From Methylophilus medardensis (GTDB lineage Bacteria; Pseudomonadota; Gammaproteobacteria; Burkholderiales; Methylophilaceae), in NCBI RefSeq assembly GCF_006363915.1, contig NZ_CP040946.1: DNA of 64,000 bases. One strand, 5' to 3'. Position 1 is the first letter of the stretch. Every line of letters begins with the position of its first letter. A model generated the notes under the pieces. It ran no database searches. It was not told where the DNA came from and saw only the letters and a list, made by a program, of their open reading frames with translations. Shown here one piece after another: positions 50,992 to 60,823 of this stretch. A program made the translations under genes and the position numbers.

Positions 50992-51336
50992 ATGGAAAAT
51001 GTTATTCTCGTCATTCATGTGTTGGCAGCAGCTGCCGTGATTGGCTTGGTCTTATTACAGCATGGCAAGGGCGCCGACATGGGTGCCGCTTTTGGAAGTG
51101 GCGCATCTGGCAGTTTGTTCGGTGTATCCGGCTCCTCCAACTTGCTCAGCAAGCTGACATCAATTTTTATTACAGTGTTTTTTGCAACTAGCTTGACGCT
51201 GGCATTTTTGTCCAGTCACAAAGCGAGTTCTGGCAGCGTGGTTAAGTCTGCGTTGACACAACAGGCTCCAGCCAAAGGTGAGGCAGCGCAAGCCGTCAAA
51301 CCTGTTGAAAATGCACCCAAAGATATTCCTAACTAA
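50992..51336 (+). CDS. secG: Protein-export membrane protein SecG
   Basis: SecG is a small subunit of the SecYEG translocon in the inner membrane. The 114-residue sequence has two TM helices (VILVIHVLAAAAVIGLVLLQ and LTSIFITVFFATSLTLAFLS) separated by the conserved loop HGKGADMGAAFGSGASGSLF, and an Ala/Lys-rich tail. It lies 53 bp after tpiA and 6 bp before tRNA-Leu, so the tRNA may be processed from the secG transcript. Confidence 0.95.
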   Translation: MENVILVIHVLAAAAVIGLVLLQHGKGADMGAAFGSGASGSLFGVSGSSNLLSKLTSIFITVFFATSLTLAFLSSHKASSGSVVKSALTQQAPAKGEAAQAVKPVENAPKDIPN

Positions 51337-51342
51337 GTTTAA

Positions 51343-51427
51343 GCCGTCGTGGTGGAATTGGTAGACACGCTATCTTGAGGGGGTAGTGACGAAAGTTGTG
51401 CGAGTTCGAGTCTCGCCGACGGCACCA
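51343..51427 (+). tRNA. tRNA-Leu, anticodon GAG
   Basis: An 85-nt tRNA with encoded CCA and a long variable arm, as expected for Leu. The acceptor GCCGTCG/CGACGGC is perfect, the anticodon stem CTATC/GGTAG carries the loop TTGAGGG (anticodon GAG, reading CUC and CUU), and the T arm GCGAG-TTCGAGT-CTCGC is perfect. Confidence 0.96.
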
Positions 51428-51546
51428 GTCCAGTGTTGTTTTAACGACGTGGCTGGATGGGAATTGGTTATTTGGGAGTATTTTTGATGTGCTGCGGGTT
51501 GGGTGCATTGAAATCACTTGTTAACATGATCGATTAAGGCAGCTCA

Positions 51547-51903
51547 GTGTTAGAAAACTATTTCCCAATTCTGATGTTTATCCTGGTCGGCCTGGGCGTA
51601 GGCTTAGGGCCGTTGATAGCAGGTAAAATTCTCTCTCCGCACAAACCTGATGCGGAAAAAAACTCTCCCTATGAGTGCGGCTTCGAAGCTTTTGAAGATG
51701 CGCGTATGAAGTTCGATGTGCGCTACTACCTAGTCGCCATTCTATTTATTCTGTTTGATCTCGAAATTGCGTTTCTTTTTCCATGGGCGGTCGTCATCCA
51801 AGACATTGGGTCTGCTGGCTTTTGGGCGATGATGGTCTTTTTGTTTGTGTTGGTGGTCGGCTTCATCTTTGAATGGATGAAGGGCGCCCTTGAATGGGAT
51901 TAA
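51547..51903 (+). CDS. nuoA: NADH-quinone oxidoreductase subunit A
   Basis: NuoA is a small membrane subunit of complex I near the quinone site. The 118-residue protein has three TM helices and the loop with the invariant SPYECGFEAFEDARMKFDVR, including the Cys that faces the quinone channel. It starts at GTG 51547 (MLENYFPIL). It is the first gene of the nuo operon, 119 bp after tRNA-Leu. No strong promoter was identified in that gap. Confidence 0.96.
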   Translation: MLENYFPILMFILVGLGVGLGPLIAGKILSPHKPDAEKNSPYECGFEAFEDARMKFDVRYYLVAILFILFDLEIAFLFPWAVVIQDIGSAGFWAMMVFLFVLVVGFIFEWMKGALEWD

Positions 51904-51909
51904 TGCAAA

Positions 51910-52389
51910 ATGAGCATTGAAGGCGTATTAGAAAAAGGGTTTGTCACTACCACGCTAGACACGGTGATTAATTACACACGCACCGGTTCTTTGTGGCCGA
52001 TGACGTTTGGTCTTGCCTGTTGTGCGGTAGAGATGATGCATGCCGGAGCCTCACGTTATGACCTTGACCGATTTGGTATCGTGTTTCGTCCGAGTCCGCG
52101 GCAGTCTGATGTGATGATTGTTGCCGGTACCTTAGTCAATAAAATGGCCCCGGCGTTGCGCAAGGTTTATGACCAAATGGCGGAGCCACGTTGGGTGATC
52201 TCGATGGGAAGCTGTGCCAACGGCGGTGGTTATTATCATTATTCTTACGCGGTGGTCCGTGGCTGCGATCGAATTGTGCCAGTCGATGTCTATGTGCCTG
52301 GGTGCCCGCCAACAGCAGAAGCCTTGCTTTACGGCATCATCCAGTTACAAAAGAAAATCAGGCGCACTAATACAATCGCTAGAACTTGA
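51910..52389 (+). CDS. nuoB: NADH-quinone oxidoreductase subunit B
   Basis: NuoB carries the N2 iron-sulfur cluster that reduces quinone. The 159-residue protein shows the tandem Cys in GLACCAVEMM and the other ligands in GSCANGGGYYHYSYAVVRGC and VYVPGCPPTAEALLYG. It starts 6 bp after nuoA. A gap of 44 bp separates it from nuoC. Confidence 0.96.
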   Translation: MSIEGVLEKGFVTTTLDTVINYTRTGSLWPMTFGLACCAVEMMHAGASRYDLDRFGIVFRPSPRQSDVMIVAGTLVNKMAPALRKVYDQMAEPRWVISMGSCANGGGYYHYSYAVVRGCDRIVPVDVYVPGCPPTAEALLYGIIQLQKKIRRTNTIART

Positions 52390-52433
52390 TTTTCGTCCAC
52401 TATCACGAACACTTAAGCCCAAGAAATTAAACT

Positions 52434-53030
52434 ATGTCCGCAAAACTCGAACATTTGTCCGCACAGCTCAAATTGGCTTTGGGCGACGGTGTGGTCAAGC
52501 TGGAGCAAGCATTAGGCGAACTCACTGTTGAGGTGCACGTCAAGCATTTATTAGCCGTCACTGAGCGACTAAAAACGCATGCTGAGCTCCAATTTGAGCA
52601 ATTAATTGACTTGTGTGGTGTGGATTATTCCGAGCATGGCGATGGCCGCTGGGAAGGTCAGCGCTACGCTGTGGTATTGCATTTGCTCTCAGTGAGTTTA
52701 AATCAGCGCGTGCGTATTCGTGCTTTTGCTGCTGAGGACGATTTTCCAGTATTTCCGACGTTGGTCGATATCTGGCCAGTGGCAAACTGGTTTGAGCGTG
52801 AGGCGTTTGATCTCTACGGCATCATGTTTAAAAACCATCCTGATTTGCGTCGTTTACTGACTGACTACGGCTTTGTTGGTCATCCTTTCCGTAAAGATTT
52901 CCCCATGATTGGTAATGTTGAAATGCGTTATGACCCGGTGCAGCAGCGCGTGATTTATCAACCAGTGTCGGTTGAGCTTCGCAATAATGTGCCACGCGTG
53001 ATTCGTGATGAAGGTGCACACCATGGCTGA
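52434..53030 (+). CDS. nuoC: NADH-quinone oxidoreductase subunit C
   Basis: NuoC is the 30-kDa-type hydrophilic subunit on the cytoplasmic arm. The 198-residue protein includes the signature WFEREAFDLYGIMFKNHPDL and RRLLTDYGFVGHPFRKDFP. It is separate from NuoD here, unlike the fused NuoCD of E. coli. Its last codons overlap nuoD by 8 nt. Confidence 0.96.
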   Translation: MSAKLEHLSAQLKLALGDGVVKLEQALGELTVEVHVKHLLAVTERLKTHAELQFEQLIDLCGVDYSEHGDGRWEGQRYAVVLHLLSVSLNQRVRIRAFAAEDDFPVFPTLVDIWPVANWFEREAFDLYGIMFKNHPDLRRLLTDYGFVGHPFRKDFPMIGNVEMRYDPVQQRVIYQPVSVELRNNVPRVIRDEGAHHG

Positions 53031-54276
53031 AATTAAAAACTACACCATGAACTTTGGCCCGCAGCACCCTGCGGCCCACGGTGTTCTGCGATTGGTGCTT
53101 GAGCTGGACGGCGAAGTGATTCAGCGCGCAGACCCGCACATTGGTTTGCTGCATCGCGGCACTGAAAAGCTCGCAGAAAATCGCACCTATCTGCAAAGCG
53201 TGCCTTACATGGATAGGCTTGATTACGTCTCTATGATGGCGAACGAGCATGCTTATGTGATGGCCATCGAGAAAATGCTCGGTATCGCTGTGCCAGAGCG
53301 CGCGCAATACATTCGCGTGATGTTTGATGAAATCACGCGTATTCTCAATCACCTGCTGTGGTTGGGTGCCCATGCGCTTGATGTGGGCGCTATGACGGTA
53401 TTTTTGTATGCGTTCCGTGAACGCGAAGACCTCTTTGATGTGTATGAAGCGGTTTCTGGTGCTCGTATGCATGCGGCCTATTACCGTCCTGGCGGCGTGT
53501 ATCGCGACCTCCCGGAAAATATGCCGCAGCACGAAACTACCAAGTTCCGCAGCGCAGATGAAATCAAAAAACTCAATGAAAATCGTCAGGGCTCCATGCT
53601 CGATTTTATTGAAGATTTTACCAATCGCTTCCCCACCTACGTTGATGAGTACGAAACACTCCTGACCGATAACCGCATTTGGAAGCAGCGTACCGTCGGC
53701 ATCGGAGTCGTCACACCTGAGCGTGCATTGGCGCTGGGCCTGACTGGCGCAATGTTACGGGGATCCGGTATCGCTTGGGATCTACGTAAAAAACAGCCTT
53801 ACGAAGTGTACGATCGCATGGATTTTGACATTCCTATTGGTGTTAACGGCGACTGTTACGACCGCTATCTGGTGCGTGTAGAAGAAATGCGTCAATCCAA
53901 CCGTATCATCAAGCAATGTATCGATTGGCTACGTAAAAATCCCGGACCAGTGATTACTGACGATAACAAAATTGCGCCGCCTAACCGCGAAGGCATGAAA
54001 ACCAATATGGAAGACTTGATTCACCACTTCAAGTTATTCACAGAAGGGTTTCACGTGCCAGCAGGCGAGGCTTACGCTGCGGTAGAGCATCCCAAAGGTG
54101 AATTTGGTATCTATATGATTTCTGATGGTGCCAATAAACCATATCGTCTGAAAATTCGTGCGCCAGGCTTTCCTCATTTAGCCGCGCTAGACGAAATGAC
54201 ACGCGGGCACATGATTGCCGACCTGGTGGCCATTATTGGTACGCAAGACATTGTGTTCGGCGAAATCGACAGATAA
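53023..54276 (+). CDS. nuoD: NADH-quinone oxidoreductase subunit D
   Basis: NuoD is the 49-kDa-type subunit that forms the quinone pocket with NuoB. The 417-residue protein begins NYTMNFGPQHPAAHGVLRLV and contains PHIGLLHRGTEKLAE, the quinone-site His and Tyr region, and ends with the family segment DIVFGEIDR. ATG 53023 (MAEIKNY) is chosen, with AAGGTG upstream; a longer frame to 53005 lies inside nuoC. Confidence 0.97.
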   Translation: MAEIKNYTMNFGPQHPAAHGVLRLVLELDGEVIQRADPHIGLLHRGTEKLAENRTYLQSVPYMDRLDYVSMMANEHAYVMAIEKMLGIAVPERAQYIRVMFDEITRILNHLLWLGAHALDVGAMTVFLYAFREREDLFDVYEAVSGARMHAAYYRPGGVYRDLPENMPQHETTKFRSADEIKKLNENRQGSMLDFIEDFTNRFPTYVDEYETLLTDNRIWKQRTVGIGVVTPERALALGLTGAMLRGSGIAWDLRKKQPYEVYDRMDFDIPIGVNGDCYDRYLVRVEEMRQSNRIIKQCIDWLRKNPGPVITDDNKIAPPNREGMKTNMEDLIHHFKLFTEGFHVPAGEAYAAVEHPKGEFGIYMISDGANKPYRLKIRAPGFPHLAALDEMTRGHMIADLVAIIGTQDIVFGEIDR

Positions 54277-54320
54277 GCGGAACGAAGCGAAAGCACAGAT
54301 CGAAAAGACAAGGTATAAGC

Positions 54321-54800
54321 ATGCTGAGTGCAGAATCTATTGAAAAGATTGAATACGAACTGGCCAAGTATCCCAAAGACAAGCGTCAAGCAGCCGTGAT
54401 GTCGGCATTGCGGATTGTTCAGATGGAACGTGGTTGGTTGTCCAAAGAGAGTATTTCCGAAGTCGCGAATTATTTGCGTATTCCTGAGATCGCTGCCCTT
54501 GAGGTGGCGAGTTTCTACAATATGTATGATTTACAACCGGTCGGTGAGTATAAGCTCACGATCTGTACCAACATCTCGTGTATGCTGCGCGGCTCAGACG
54601 AGATCGTCGAACACTTGCAGCATAAGCTGGGGGTTGGATTTAATGAAGTGACGCCCGATGGCAAGTTTTGTTTGAAAGAGGGCGAATGCATGGGGTGTTG
54701 TGGCGGGGCGCCTTTGCTGCATGTAAACAACGCCGTGATGCACGAATTTCTAACCACTGAAAAAGTGGATGCCCTGATTAACGAATTAAGCAAAGCTTAA
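54321..54800 (+). CDS. nuoE: NADH-quinone oxidoreductase subunit E
   Basis: NuoE binds a 2Fe-2S cluster in the NADH-oxidising module. The 159-residue protein shows the four ligands as C-x4-C (CTNISC) and C-x3-C (CMGCCGGAP). The thioredoxin-like fold and N-terminal helical segment match the family. The CMGCC variant of the second motif has an extra Cys compared with the more common CLGAC form. Confidence 0.95.
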   Translation: MLSAESIEKIEYELAKYPKDKRQAAVMSALRIVQMERGWLSKESISEVANYLRIPEIAALEVASFYNMYDLQPVGEYKLTICTNISCMLRGSDEIVEHLQHKLGVGFNEVTPDGKFCLKEGECMGCCGGAPLLHVNNAVMHEFLTTEKVDALINELSKA

Positions 54801-54810
54801 GGAACCACCC

Positions 54811-56145
54811 ATGGCAAACATTTTAAACGCCCAAACACAACATCCACCCGTCATTAAAACTGACTTGGCGGGGCAGACCTTGGTCACGCTGCGCACCCTG
54901 ACTGAAGAGAATCCAGCCTCCTTAGCCACCTATGAAAAATTGGGTGGATATGCGCAACTCAAACGTCTGGTGGCCGAAAAAGTCAAAGCGCCAGACATTA
55001 TTAGCCAAGTCAAAGTCTCTAATTTACGCGGTCGTGGTGGTGCTGGTTTCCCGACCGGCCTCAAATGGAGTTTTATGCCACGTTATTACGATGGCACCAA
55101 ATATCTCGTTTGCAACACCGATGAAGGCGAGCCAGGCACCTTTAAAGACCGCGACATTATCCGTTATAACCCGCATCAGTTGATCGAAGGTATGGCCATC
55201 GCTGCATATACTTTGGGTGCGCGCGTGGGCTACAACTATATTCACGGTGAAATCTGGCAAGATTACGAAATATTTGAAACCGCATTAGCTGAGGCGCGTG
55301 CAGCCGGTTATTTGGGTGAAAATCTATTTGGTTCTACATTTAGTTTTGATTTACACGCAGTGCATGGCTACGGCGCATACATTTGCGGCGAAGAAACAGC
55401 CTTGATTGAATCTATTGAAGGTAAAAAAGGCCAGCCGCGCTTCAAGCCCCCGTTCCCAGCCAGTTATGGCGTGTTTGGCAAACCAACCAATGTTAACAAC
55501 ACTGAGAGTTATGCCTCTATCCCATGGATCATGCAGCATGGTGGTCAAGCATTTGCCGATCTAGGCGTCCCCAACTCTGGCGGAAGCAAGCTTTTTTCGG
55601 TGTCTGGCCATGTTGAAAAACCCGGCAACTACGAAATCAAAATGGGCATGCCTTTCAAGGATCTCCTTGAGATGGCTGGCGGTATCTGGAAAGGTCGCAA
55701 GCTTAAGGCAGTGATCCCAGGTGGACCTTCAACCGCGGTGATGCCTGCCAGTGCGATTGAAAACGCCACCATGGACTATGATGGCCTGAGTAAAGCGGGC
55801 TCCAGCCTTGGCGCAGGTTCGATGATTGTGATGGATGAAACGACTTGCATGGTCAAAACGCTCAAACGCTTGAGTTATTTCTTTTATGAAGAGAGCTGTG
55901 GCCAGTGTACGCCTTGCCGCGAAGGCACTGGTTGGGTATATCGCATCATAGAACGCATAGTCGACGGCAAAGGCAAGATGGAAGACCTCGACCTGCTGAC
56001 AGATCTGAGCAACAACATTTCGGGTCGCACCATATGTGCCCTCGGTGATGCAGCTGCGACGCCTGTGTTAAGTTTTATCAAGCACTTCCGCCCAGAATTT
56101 GAATATTACATCCAGCATGGCAAGTCCATGGTCGATGGTAAATAA
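54811..56145 (+). CDS. nuoF: NADH-quinone oxidoreductase subunit F
   Basis: NuoF binds NADH, FMN and a 4Fe-4S cluster. The 444-residue protein has the NADH/FMN motif LRGRGGAGFPTGLKWSFMP, the second FMN motif YICGEETALIESIEGKKGQP and the cluster motif ESCGQCTPCREGTGW, with the fourth Cys in SGRTICALGDAAATP. It follows nuoE by 10 bp. Confidence 0.97.
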   Translation: MANILNAQTQHPPVIKTDLAGQTLVTLRTLTEENPASLATYEKLGGYAQLKRLVAEKVKAPDIISQVKVSNLRGRGGAGFPTGLKWSFMPRYYDGTKYLVCNTDEGEPGTFKDRDIIRYNPHQLIEGMAIAAYTLGARVGYNYIHGEIWQDYEIFETALAEARAAGYLGENLFGSTFSFDLHAVHGYGAYICGEETALIESIEGKKGQPRFKPPFPASYGVFGKPTNVNNTESYASIPWIMQHGGQAFADLGVPNSGGSKLFSVSGHVEKPGNYEIKMGMPFKDLLEMAGGIWKGRKLKAVIPGGPSTAVMPASAIENATMDYDGLSKAGSSLGAGSMIVMDETTCMVKTLKRLSYFFYEESCGQCTPCREGTGWVYRIIERIVDGKGKMEDLDLLTDLSNNISGRTICALGDAAATPVLSFIKHFRPEFEYYIQHGKSMVDGK

Positions 56146-56171
56146 ACGCTATCAAGCTTAACGGTAATCAC

Positions 56172-58604
56172 ATGCTAAACATCGAAATTGACGGCAAACC
56201 ACTAGAAGTTGAACACGGCAGCACCATTATTGATGCGGCGGACGCGGCTGGCATTGCGATCCCGCGGTTTTGTTATCACAAAAAATTGTCGGTGGCTGCG
56301 AACTGCCGTATGTGTTTGGTGCAGGTAGAAAAGTTTAATAAGCCGTTGCCGGCTTGCGCCACGCCTGTTGCTGATGGCATGAAGATCTATACACGCAGCA
56401 AGTCAGCGGTTGAAGCACAGCAAAGCGTGATGGAGTTTCTACTAATCAATCACCCGTTGGATTGCCCAATTTGTGACCAAGGTGGCGAGTGTGATCTGCA
56501 AGATATTGCCGTCGCCTATGGTGCGTCAGGCTCACGTTATACTGAAGAGAAGCGGGTAGTATTCAATAAAAATATTGGTCCCTTAGTCAGCACCGATATG
56601 ACGCGTTGTATTCAGTGTACGCGCTGCGTTCGTTTCTTAAAAGAAGTGGGCGGCATGCAAGAATTGGGCCTAGTGAACCGCGGTGAGCACGCCGAAATCA
56701 CGGCTTATGTAGACCAATCAGTCAACTCAGAGCTTAGCGGTAACATCATCGATTTATGCCCGGTCGGCGCGCTAACCAGCAAGCCATTCCGTTACTCTGC
56801 CCGTAGTTGGGAATTAGTTCGCAGGCCGTCGATTGCAGCGCATGATGGGTTGGGTTCACACATTGAAGTGCACGTTAAAGATCACAAAGTCATGCGGGTT
56901 TTGCCGCGTGAAAAAGAGTCGATTAACGAATGTTGGTTGTCAGACCGTGACCGTTTTTCTTATGAAGGCCTAAATAGCCCTGATCGCCTCAAGGTGCCGA
57001 TGATTAAGCACAACGGTCAATGGCAAGAAACCGACTGGAAAACCGCACTGGAGTTTGCAGCCGGTCAGCTCAAAGATATTACTAAGGAACACGGTGGTGA
57101 TGCTTTAGGGGTGCTGGTCTCACCGAACAGCACCATGGAAGAAGGCTATCTGATTAAACAGTTGGCGGACGGATTAGGCTGTGGCAACGTAGATTACCGT
57201 TTGCGCCAAACAGATTTCCGTTTAGATGGTAAACGTACTGGCACCCCTTGGATGGGTTGCAATATTCAAGAGATCGAAGAGCTTGATCGTATCTTGCTGA
57301 TTGGCTCTAACCTGCGCAACGAGCACCCGTTATTGGCACAACGCATTCGTAAAGCCGTCTCGAATGGGGCTGAGTTATGCATCGTCAGCCCGCTAGATAA
57401 CGATCCTTTGATGGACATTGCACATAAAGTCATTGTGCGGCCGAATGACATGGTGAATGTATTGGGCCAGATCCTGAAAGCGATGTCTGGCTTGCAAAAA
57501 TTGTCCTTGTGCTTGCCACCAGCGTTAAACACGCTGTTAGAAGAAATCAAAGTACGTCCGAACACGCAGAAGATTGCCGAGTGTTTGGCCGGGATCAGTG
57601 AAGAGCTAATTTTGATTGCGCCAAAAGTGGGCATTTTCTTGGGCAACATGGCGCTGAGTGATCCTCGCTTTACCGAGATGTACAGCATGGCTGAAGCCAT
57701 TGGTGGCATCACCGGTGCAAAAGGCGGTATTTTGCCTCCTGCAGCCAATAGTACGGGCATGCACCTGATGGGGGTGATGCCAACCGCGACCGGCATGCAT
57801 GCAAGAGCAATGATAGAAGTGCCTCGTAAGGCTTATTTGTTACTCAATATTGAGCCCGAGTTGGATTGCCAGCATGCGGCGCTGGCCAGCGAGGCGATGG
57901 CCAAAGCAGAGTGCGTGATTGCTTTAACCGCTTACAAGTCTTCAGCACTCGATAATGCAGACATTTTGCTACCGATTGCTCCTTTTACGGAAACCTCAGG
58001 CACGTTTATGAGTATGGAAGGGCGCGTGCAAAGCTTTCAAGCAGTGACGCGTCCGTTAGGTGAAGCGCGACCGGCTTGGAAAGTATTGCGCGTGTTGGCA
58101 AACACTTTAGGGCTGCCAGGTTTCGATTTTAACAGCTCAGAAGAAGTCAAAAATGCGATCTTCAATCATGAGAAGCCCTCAGCAGTGGTTTGGCGTAGCC
58201 TGAATAACAACTTGAAAGAGTTAGTAGAGATTCAAGTAAATATTAAAAAAGAAGGCTTACAGCGGATTGGTGAAGTGCCGCAGTATGAGTTTGATCCAAT
58301 CGTCAGACGTTCGGCGCCGCTGCAAAAAACCAAATACAATGTGCGGCCGATGGCACGGATGCGGGCGGAGCAACTGGTAGAGCTTGGCTTGACCGACGGT
58401 GACATCGTCGTCGCGCATCAAGACAAAGGCAGTGCCGTGTTAAAAGTACGTGTGGATAATCATGTTGCCAAAGGCTGCGTACGCGTGGCGGCAGCGCATC
58501 CGCTCACCGCCAGCCTGGGTGATCTCATGGGAGATATCACGATTGAAAAAGCATCGCCCGATCAAATAGCAATTTACGAAAAACAACTGACCGAGATGGC
58601 ATAA
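56172..58604 (+). CDS. nuoG: NADH-quinone oxidoreductase subunit G
   Basis: NuoG is the largest hydrophilic subunit, carrying several iron-sulfur clusters. The 810-residue protein begins with a 2Fe-2S ferredoxin-like domain (IPRFCYHKKLSVAANCRMC), then HPLDCPICDQGGECDLQD, a 4Fe-4S motif in TRCIQCTRCVRFLKEVGG, and a molybdopterin-oxidoreductase-like C-terminal part (about residues 220-800). These are in the usual order and the length fits betaproteobacteria. Confidence 0.96.
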   Translation: MLNIEIDGKPLEVEHGSTIIDAADAAGIAIPRFCYHKKLSVAANCRMCLVQVEKFNKPLPACATPVADGMKIYTRSKSAVEAQQSVMEFLLINHPLDCPICDQGGECDLQDIAVAYGASGSRYTEEKRVVFNKNIGPLVSTDMTRCIQCTRCVRFLKEVGGMQELGLVNRGEHAEITAYVDQSVNSELSGNIIDLCPVGALTSKPFRYSARSWELVRRPSIAAHDGLGSHIEVHVKDHKVMRVLPREKESINECWLSDRDRFSYEGLNSPDRLKVPMIKHNGQWQETDWKTALEFAAGQLKDITKEHGGDALGVLVSPNSTMEEGYLIKQLADGLGCGNVDYRLRQTDFRLDGKRTGTPWMGCNIQEIEELDRILLIGSNLRNEHPLLAQRIRKAVSNGAELCIVSPLDNDPLMDIAHKVIVRPNDMVNVLGQILKAMSGLQKLSLCLPPALNTLLEEIKVRPNTQKIAECLAGISEELILIAPKVGIFLGNMALSDPRFTEMYSMAEAIGGITGAKGGILPPAANSTGMHLMGVMPTATGMHARAMIEVPRKAYLLLNIEPELDCQHAALASEAMAKAECVIALTAYKSSALDNADILLPIAPFTETSGTFMSMEGRVQSFQAVTRPLGEARPAWKVLRVLANTLGLPGFDFNSSEEVKNAIFNHEKPSAVVWRSLNNNLKELVEIQVNIKKEGLQRIGEVPQYEFDPIVRRSAPLQKTKYNVRPMARMRAEQLVELGLTDGDIVVAHQDKGSAVLKVRVDNHVAKGCVRVAAAHPLTASLGDLMGDITIEKASPDQIAIYEKQLTEMA

Positions 58605-58605
58605 C

Positions 58606-59634
58606 ATGCAATTCTTTGCTGAATTTTTTGGCTCTTACTGGACAGACGTGCAATTGGTCGTCTGGACATTAATTAAAATCGTGGCCATTGTGTTGCCGTT
58701 GATGATTGCTGTGGCTTATCTCACTTACGCTGAGCGCAAAGTTATCGGCTACATGCAGGTACGTATCGGACCTAACCGTGTCGGTCCGGCTGGCTTATTG
58801 CAACCATTAGCTGATGGTTTGAAGTTGCTGTTTAAAGAAATTATCCTGCCGACAGCCTCAAACAAAGCGCTATTTTTTCTTGGGCCTGTGTTGGCGATTG
58901 CGCCGGCTTTTGCCGCTTGGGCAGTGGTCCCGTTTGATGCCACGATGGTGCTAGCAAATGTCGATGCTGGCCTGTTATACATACTCGCGATGACTTCTGT
59001 AGCGGTTTATGGGGTGATTATTGCGGGTTGGGCGTCGAACTCCAAATACGCATTTTTGGGCGCATTACGTTCAGCAGCACAAATTGTTTCATATGAAATT
59101 GCGATGGGCTTTACCTTGGTGGGCGTGCTCATGTGTGCCAATTCTCTTAACCTAGGCAATATTGTCATGGGTCAGGAGGGCGGTTTCTGGCATTGGTATT
59201 TCTTACCGTTGTTTCCCTTATTTGTCGTGTATTTCATCAGTGCAGTGGCAGAAACCAACCGTGCACCGTTTGACGTTGCCGAAGGGGAGTCCGAAATCGT
59301 TGCTGGTTTCCATGTGGAATATTCAGGCATGGCCTTCGCCGTGTTCTTCTTAGCTGAATATGCCAACATGATGTTGGTCTCCATGCTTGCGGCATTGATG
59401 TTCCTTGGCGGTTGGTTATCTCCAGTGCCATTCTTGCCAGACAGCATTTTGTGGCTGTTGGCAAAAGTCGCATTCCTGTTGTTCCTGTTTTTGTGGTTCC
59501 GCGCGACTTTCCCACGTTATCGTTACGACCAGATCATGCGTCTGGGTTGGAAAGTGTTTATCCCCATCACGCTGATCTGGATTGTCGTGGTTGGCGCGAT
59601 GATGCAAACGCAATGGGCTTATTTGTTCCATTAA
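58606..59634 (+). CDS. nuoH: NADH-quinone oxidoreductase subunit H
   Basis: NuoH is the membrane subunit linking the quinone site to the proton pumps. The 342-residue protein has eight TM helices and the conserved loops AYLTYAERKVIGYMQVRIGP, NRVGPAGLLQPLADGLKL and VAETNRAPFDVAEGESEIVA. It begins 1 bp after the nuoG stop. A strongly hydrophobic C-terminus (ITLIWIVVVGAMMQTQWAYL) follows the last charged loop. Confidence 0.97.
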   Translation: MQFFAEFFGSYWTDVQLVVWTLIKIVAIVLPLMIAVAYLTYAERKVIGYMQVRIGPNRVGPAGLLQPLADGLKLLFKEIILPTASNKALFFLGPVLAIAPAFAAWAVVPFDATMVLANVDAGLLYILAMTSVAVYGVIIAGWASNSKYAFLGALRSAAQIVSYEIAMGFTLVGVLMCANSLNLGNIVMGQEGGFWHWYFLPLFPLFVVYFISAVAETNRAPFDVAEGESEIVAGFHVEYSGMAFAVFFLAEYANMMLVSMLAALMFLGGWLSPVPFLPDSILWLLAKVAFLLFLFLWFRATFPRYRYDQIMRLGWKVFIPITLIWIVVVGAMMQTQWAYLFH

Positions 59635-59688
59635 TAGTTAAGCCGAGCTCACCGCTCATGCACAGACAAGGATGTTGGAAACCTGACC

Positions 59689-60180
59689 ATGTTGAACGCG
59701 ATTAAAAGTACATTAGGCAGTTTGATGTTGTGGGAAATGCTGAAAGGCATGGCCCTGACTGGACGCTATTTCTTTGCCAAGAAAATTACCATTCAGTATC
59801 CCGAAGAGCGTACGCCGCAATCGAACCGTTTTCGCGGTTTACACGCATTGCGTCGTTATCCGAATGGCGAAGAGCGCTGTATTGCTTGCAAACTCTGTGA
59901 AGCCGTTTGTCCAGCGATGGCCATTACGATTGAGTCAGACCAACGCGATGATGGCACGCGTCGCACCACCCGTTACGATATCGATCTGACGAAATGCATT
60001 TTCTGTGGTTTCTGTGAAGAGTCTTGTCCGGTAGACAGCATTGTTGAAACGCGTATTTTTGATTATCACGGTGAGCAGCGCGGTGACCTGCTCTATACCA
60101 AAGAAATGCTATTAGAGGTCGGCGACAAGTACGAGGCTCAAATTGCACAAGACCGCGCACAAGACAAAGTATATCGATAA
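59689..60180 (+). CDS. nuoI: NADH-quinone oxidoreductase subunit I
   Basis: NuoI holds two 4Fe-4S clusters that pass electrons to NuoB. The 163-residue protein shows both ferredoxin motifs: CIACKLCEAVCPAMAI and CIFCGFCEESCPVDSI. The N-terminus has an amphipathic helix (GSLMLWEMLKGMALTGRYFF) that contacts the membrane arm, and RFRGLHALRRYPNGEERC precedes the first motif, as expected. Confidence 0.97.
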   Translation: MLNAIKSTLGSLMLWEMLKGMALTGRYFFAKKITIQYPEERTPQSNRFRGLHALRRYPNGEERCIACKLCEAVCPAMAITIESDQRDDGTRRTTRYDIDLTKCIFCGFCEESCPVDSIVETRIFDYHGEQRGDLLYTKEMLLEVGDKYEAQIAQDRAQDKVYR

Positions 60181-60197
60181 GCGCAGACAGGATAATC

Positions 60198-60821
60198 ATG
60201 GTATTTACTGATATTGTTTTTTATGTGCTGTCAGCGATTTTGCTGTTTTCAGGCATCCGCGTGATTACAACACGCAACCCGGTGCATGCAGCGCTGTTTC
60301 TTGTACTTGCTTTTTTTACAGCAGCAGGCATTTGGCTGTTGCTTGAAGCAGAGTTTTTGGCCATTGCCTTAATTCTGGTTTACGTCGGCGCAGTGATGGT
60401 GTTGTTCTTGTTTGTTGTGATGATGCTAGATATTAATTTGGATAAGTTACGCGAAGGCTTCTGGGAATATTTACCCATGGCTGGCTTCATCGGTGTATTG
60501 ATGGTGGTTGAGATGACCATGGTGCTGGCAGACAAAAATTTGCGCCCAAGTGCGGCGGTCGAATTACCCGCTAATTACAGTAACACTGCCGCTTTGGGCA
60601 AAGTGCTTTACACCGACTATTTACTGCCATTTGAGCTGGCAGCGGTGGTCTTGTTGGTGGCCATGATTGCAGCGATTGTGCTGACTTTGCGTGAGCGTAA
60701 GGACAACAAATCCATGAATCCGGCTGACCAAGTCAAAGTAAAGCGCAGCGACCGGATCCGTATTGTGTCGATGCCTGCCGTTGTAGAAGCGCCGGCACCG
60801 TCGGCAGAGGAGAAAAAATAA
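60198..60821 (+). CDS. nuoJ: NADH-quinone oxidoreductase subunit J
   Basis: NuoJ is a membrane subunit of the proton-pumping arm. The 207-residue protein has five TM helices, including the conserved third helix LIYVGAVMVLFLFVVMMLDI-like stretch (seen as LVYVGAVMVLFLFVVMMLD) with its pi-bulge region. The last 45 residues form a charged tail (ERKDNKSMNPADQVKVKRSD), longer than in E. coli and probably disordered. Confidence 0.95.
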   Translation: MVFTDIVFYVLSAILLFSGIRVITTRNPVHAALFLVLAFFTAAGIWLLLEAEFLAIALILVYVGAVMVLFLFVVMMLDINLDKLREGFWEYLPMAGFIGVLMVVEMTMVLADKNLRPSAAVELPANYSNTAALGKVLYTDYLLPFELAAVVLLVAMIAAIVLTLRERKDNKSMNPADQVKVKRSDRIRIVSMPAVVEAPAPSAEEKK

Positions 60822-60823
60822 TC

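Noticed and set aside
53005..53022. Longer nuoD start inside nuoC
   Set aside because: The six extra residues are not in the family N-terminus and ATG 53023 has AAGGTG upstream.
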